A stretch of DNA of 5,783 bases, from positions 1 to 5,783 of the forward strand of contig JAUVDE010000237.1 of NCBI GenBank assembly GCA_030595485.1, given 5' to 3'. The DNA comes from Draconibacterium sp. GTDB taxonomy: Bacteria; Bacteroidota; Bacteroidia; Bacteroidales; Prolixibacteraceae. Of the stretch, positions 5,011-5,783 are shown one piece after another. The translations under genes and the position numbers were made by a program. The notes under the pieces were generated by a model. That model made no database searches, was not told the DNA's origin, and saw nothing but the letters and a program-made list of their open reading frames with translations. Positions within the stretch are counted from its first letter, which is position 1; each line of letters starts with the position of its first letter.

Positions 5011-5042
5011 TTTTTCAATTTAACCATTTTTCAATTTTTCAA
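5011..5042. repeat. 8-bp tandem array overlapping PQQ-gene stop codon
   Basis: Four units on the plus strand: TTTTTCAA, TTTAACCA, TTTTTCAA, TTTTTCAA. The TCA at 5039-5041 in the last unit is the complement of the TGA stop of the PQQ-type gene. Confidence 0.55.
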
Positions 5043-5783
5043 ATGTTCAGGTCGATACAAACCATTGTTTTTGAGTCACGCAAAAGCAGATAACCATCGG
5101 CAATAGCAAATGGTGCCCAGGCATCGTGCCCGTGTTCAATAATTTGTATCTGTTCCAACTGAATATATTTATCAGTGCTCGGACGTGCAATTGTTAAAGT
5201 GCCGTCGTCATTCAAAATAAAAAATTTATTGTCAGCAATAAAGTAAGGACCCAAACCAAATCGAGCTTCTTTTCCACTCGACCAAACTATCTTTTTTGTA
5301 TCAGATGGGTTTACACAAACAAATTGGTTGCGGTTAGGCCCGCCGTCCTTAGGAACTACTCCAAACAAATAACCATTCCAATAAACCGGAGTTTGCTGTT
5401 CGCATGCCAATCCTTCTTTTGGTTTGTACTCATCGATGGGTGTAATTGTAAATTCACCGCTGTTTTCTGAAAGCTGCAACATCATACTTCCTGCGCCGTA
5501 ACCAGCTGTTATAAATATTTTTCCATCGGGCATACAAACCGGTGAGGGAGCCACAACCGAGTGATTCCAAGCCGAAGTTTCCCAAAGTATTTTGCCTGCA
5601 TCTGGTCCTTCAGCAGCAACACCAGTTAAAGCTCCAATGCTGCTATACACATACATTTTTCGTCCGGCAAAAGTAAAAGGCATTATCGATGAATGCGACA
5701 TTTTATATCCGTTCGGGTTGGGGGTTTCCCAAAGCTTCTCTCCGGTTTCACAATCAACACCAATCATTAAAGCACTACCACCA
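5039..5783 (-). CDS. PQQ-type beta-propeller protein, C-terminal part
   Basis: The frame is open through the right edge, so the start is outside the window; 248 residues are visible, beginning GGSALMIGVDCETGEKLWET. The repeating pattern of a hydrophobic strand, then D-x-x-TGE-x-LW, is that of PQQ-like/BamB-like propellers: GVDCETGEKLWET, EGPDAGKILWET, VNPSDTKKIVWSSG, and the closing strand MVCIDLNI. Between them lie strands such as GKIFITAGYGAG and GYLFGVVPKDGG. Many such proteins bind no PQQ, so the name describes the fold only and not a dehydrogenase. It is probably extracytoplasmic, as family members are, but the signal region is not visible. It is the first gene of the visible cluster, with 91 bp before the NHL gene. 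A methionine at 5767 is internal to a blade and not the start. Confidence 0.88.
   Translation of the reverse strand, partial: GGSALMIGVDCETGEKLWETPNPNGYKMSHSSIMPFTFAGRKMYVYSSIGALTGVAAEGPDAGKILWETSAWNHSVVAPSPVCMPDGKIFITAGYGAGSMMLQLSENSGEFTITPIDEYKPKEGLACEQQTPVYWNGYLFGVVPKDGGPNRNQFVCVNPSDTKKIVWSSGKEARFGLGPYFIADNKFFILNDDGTLTIARPSTDKYIQLEQIQIIEHGHDAWAPFAIADGYLLLRDSKTMVCIDLNI

Noticed and set aside
5039..5783. PQQ-dependent dehydrogenase
   Set aside because: Only propeller strands are visible; none of the active-site features of quinoprotein dehydrogenases, such as the vicinal disulfide ring, can be seen in this fragment.

Overview
The window looks like Bacteroidota DNA, probably a Marinilabiliales/Prolixibacteraceae-type genome. 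This is inferred from AT-rich non-coding DNA, A-rich weak ribosome-binding regions, the protein families present, and a palindrome that translates as VTLSEVE, a sequence I associate with dispersed repeats in this phylum. All convincing genes lie on the minus strand, so transcription runs from the right edge to the left edge.

In transcription order the genes are: the C-terminal part of a PQQ-type beta-propeller protein (5783-5039); a membrane-anchored NHL-type beta-propeller protein (4947-3982); an IS200-like/RAYT-type HUH transposase (3881-3435) framed by palindromes; a 65-residue Cys-rich membrane-anchored protein (3331-3134); a Tat-exported four-cluster ferredoxin of NapG/MauM type (2999-2421); a NapH/NosR-type membrane ferredoxin (2414-1008); and the N-terminal part of a three-helix membrane protein with a long acidic linker (738-1, running off the left edge). 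Without the transposase, this reads as one extracytoplasmic electron-transfer cluster. A NapGH-like module would exchange electrons between quinones and periplasmic or surface partners, with beta-propeller proteins alongside. No terminal reductase or oxidase is visible in the window.

The most unusual content is between the genes. Two related elements of about 140 bp (825-966 and 3010-3143), in the same orientation, align with a constant offset over their first 65 bases or more. In both, a 13-base invariant sequence sits at the same place in a 31-base loop closed by a 7-bp stem. The two stems differ in sequence but both pair perfectly, which is compensatory change. Each element ends in a two-hairpin tail. 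The same tail occurs, facing outward, on both sides of the transposase gene, making four copies in 5.8 kb. This suggests a REP/RAYT-like system with a structured, possibly transcribed, derivative.

Short tandem arrays also mark gene ends. Degenerate 7-base repeats begin 6-9 bases upstream of start codons (748-782, 2277-2304, 4954-4988), and 8-base repeats overlap stop codons (967-1015, 5011-5042). Two other stop codons lie in or touch the terminal hairpin of a REP-like element. No non-coding stretch exceeds 300 bases; the longest is 739-1007. I see no tRNA, rRNA, CRISPR array or convincing minus-strand promoter.
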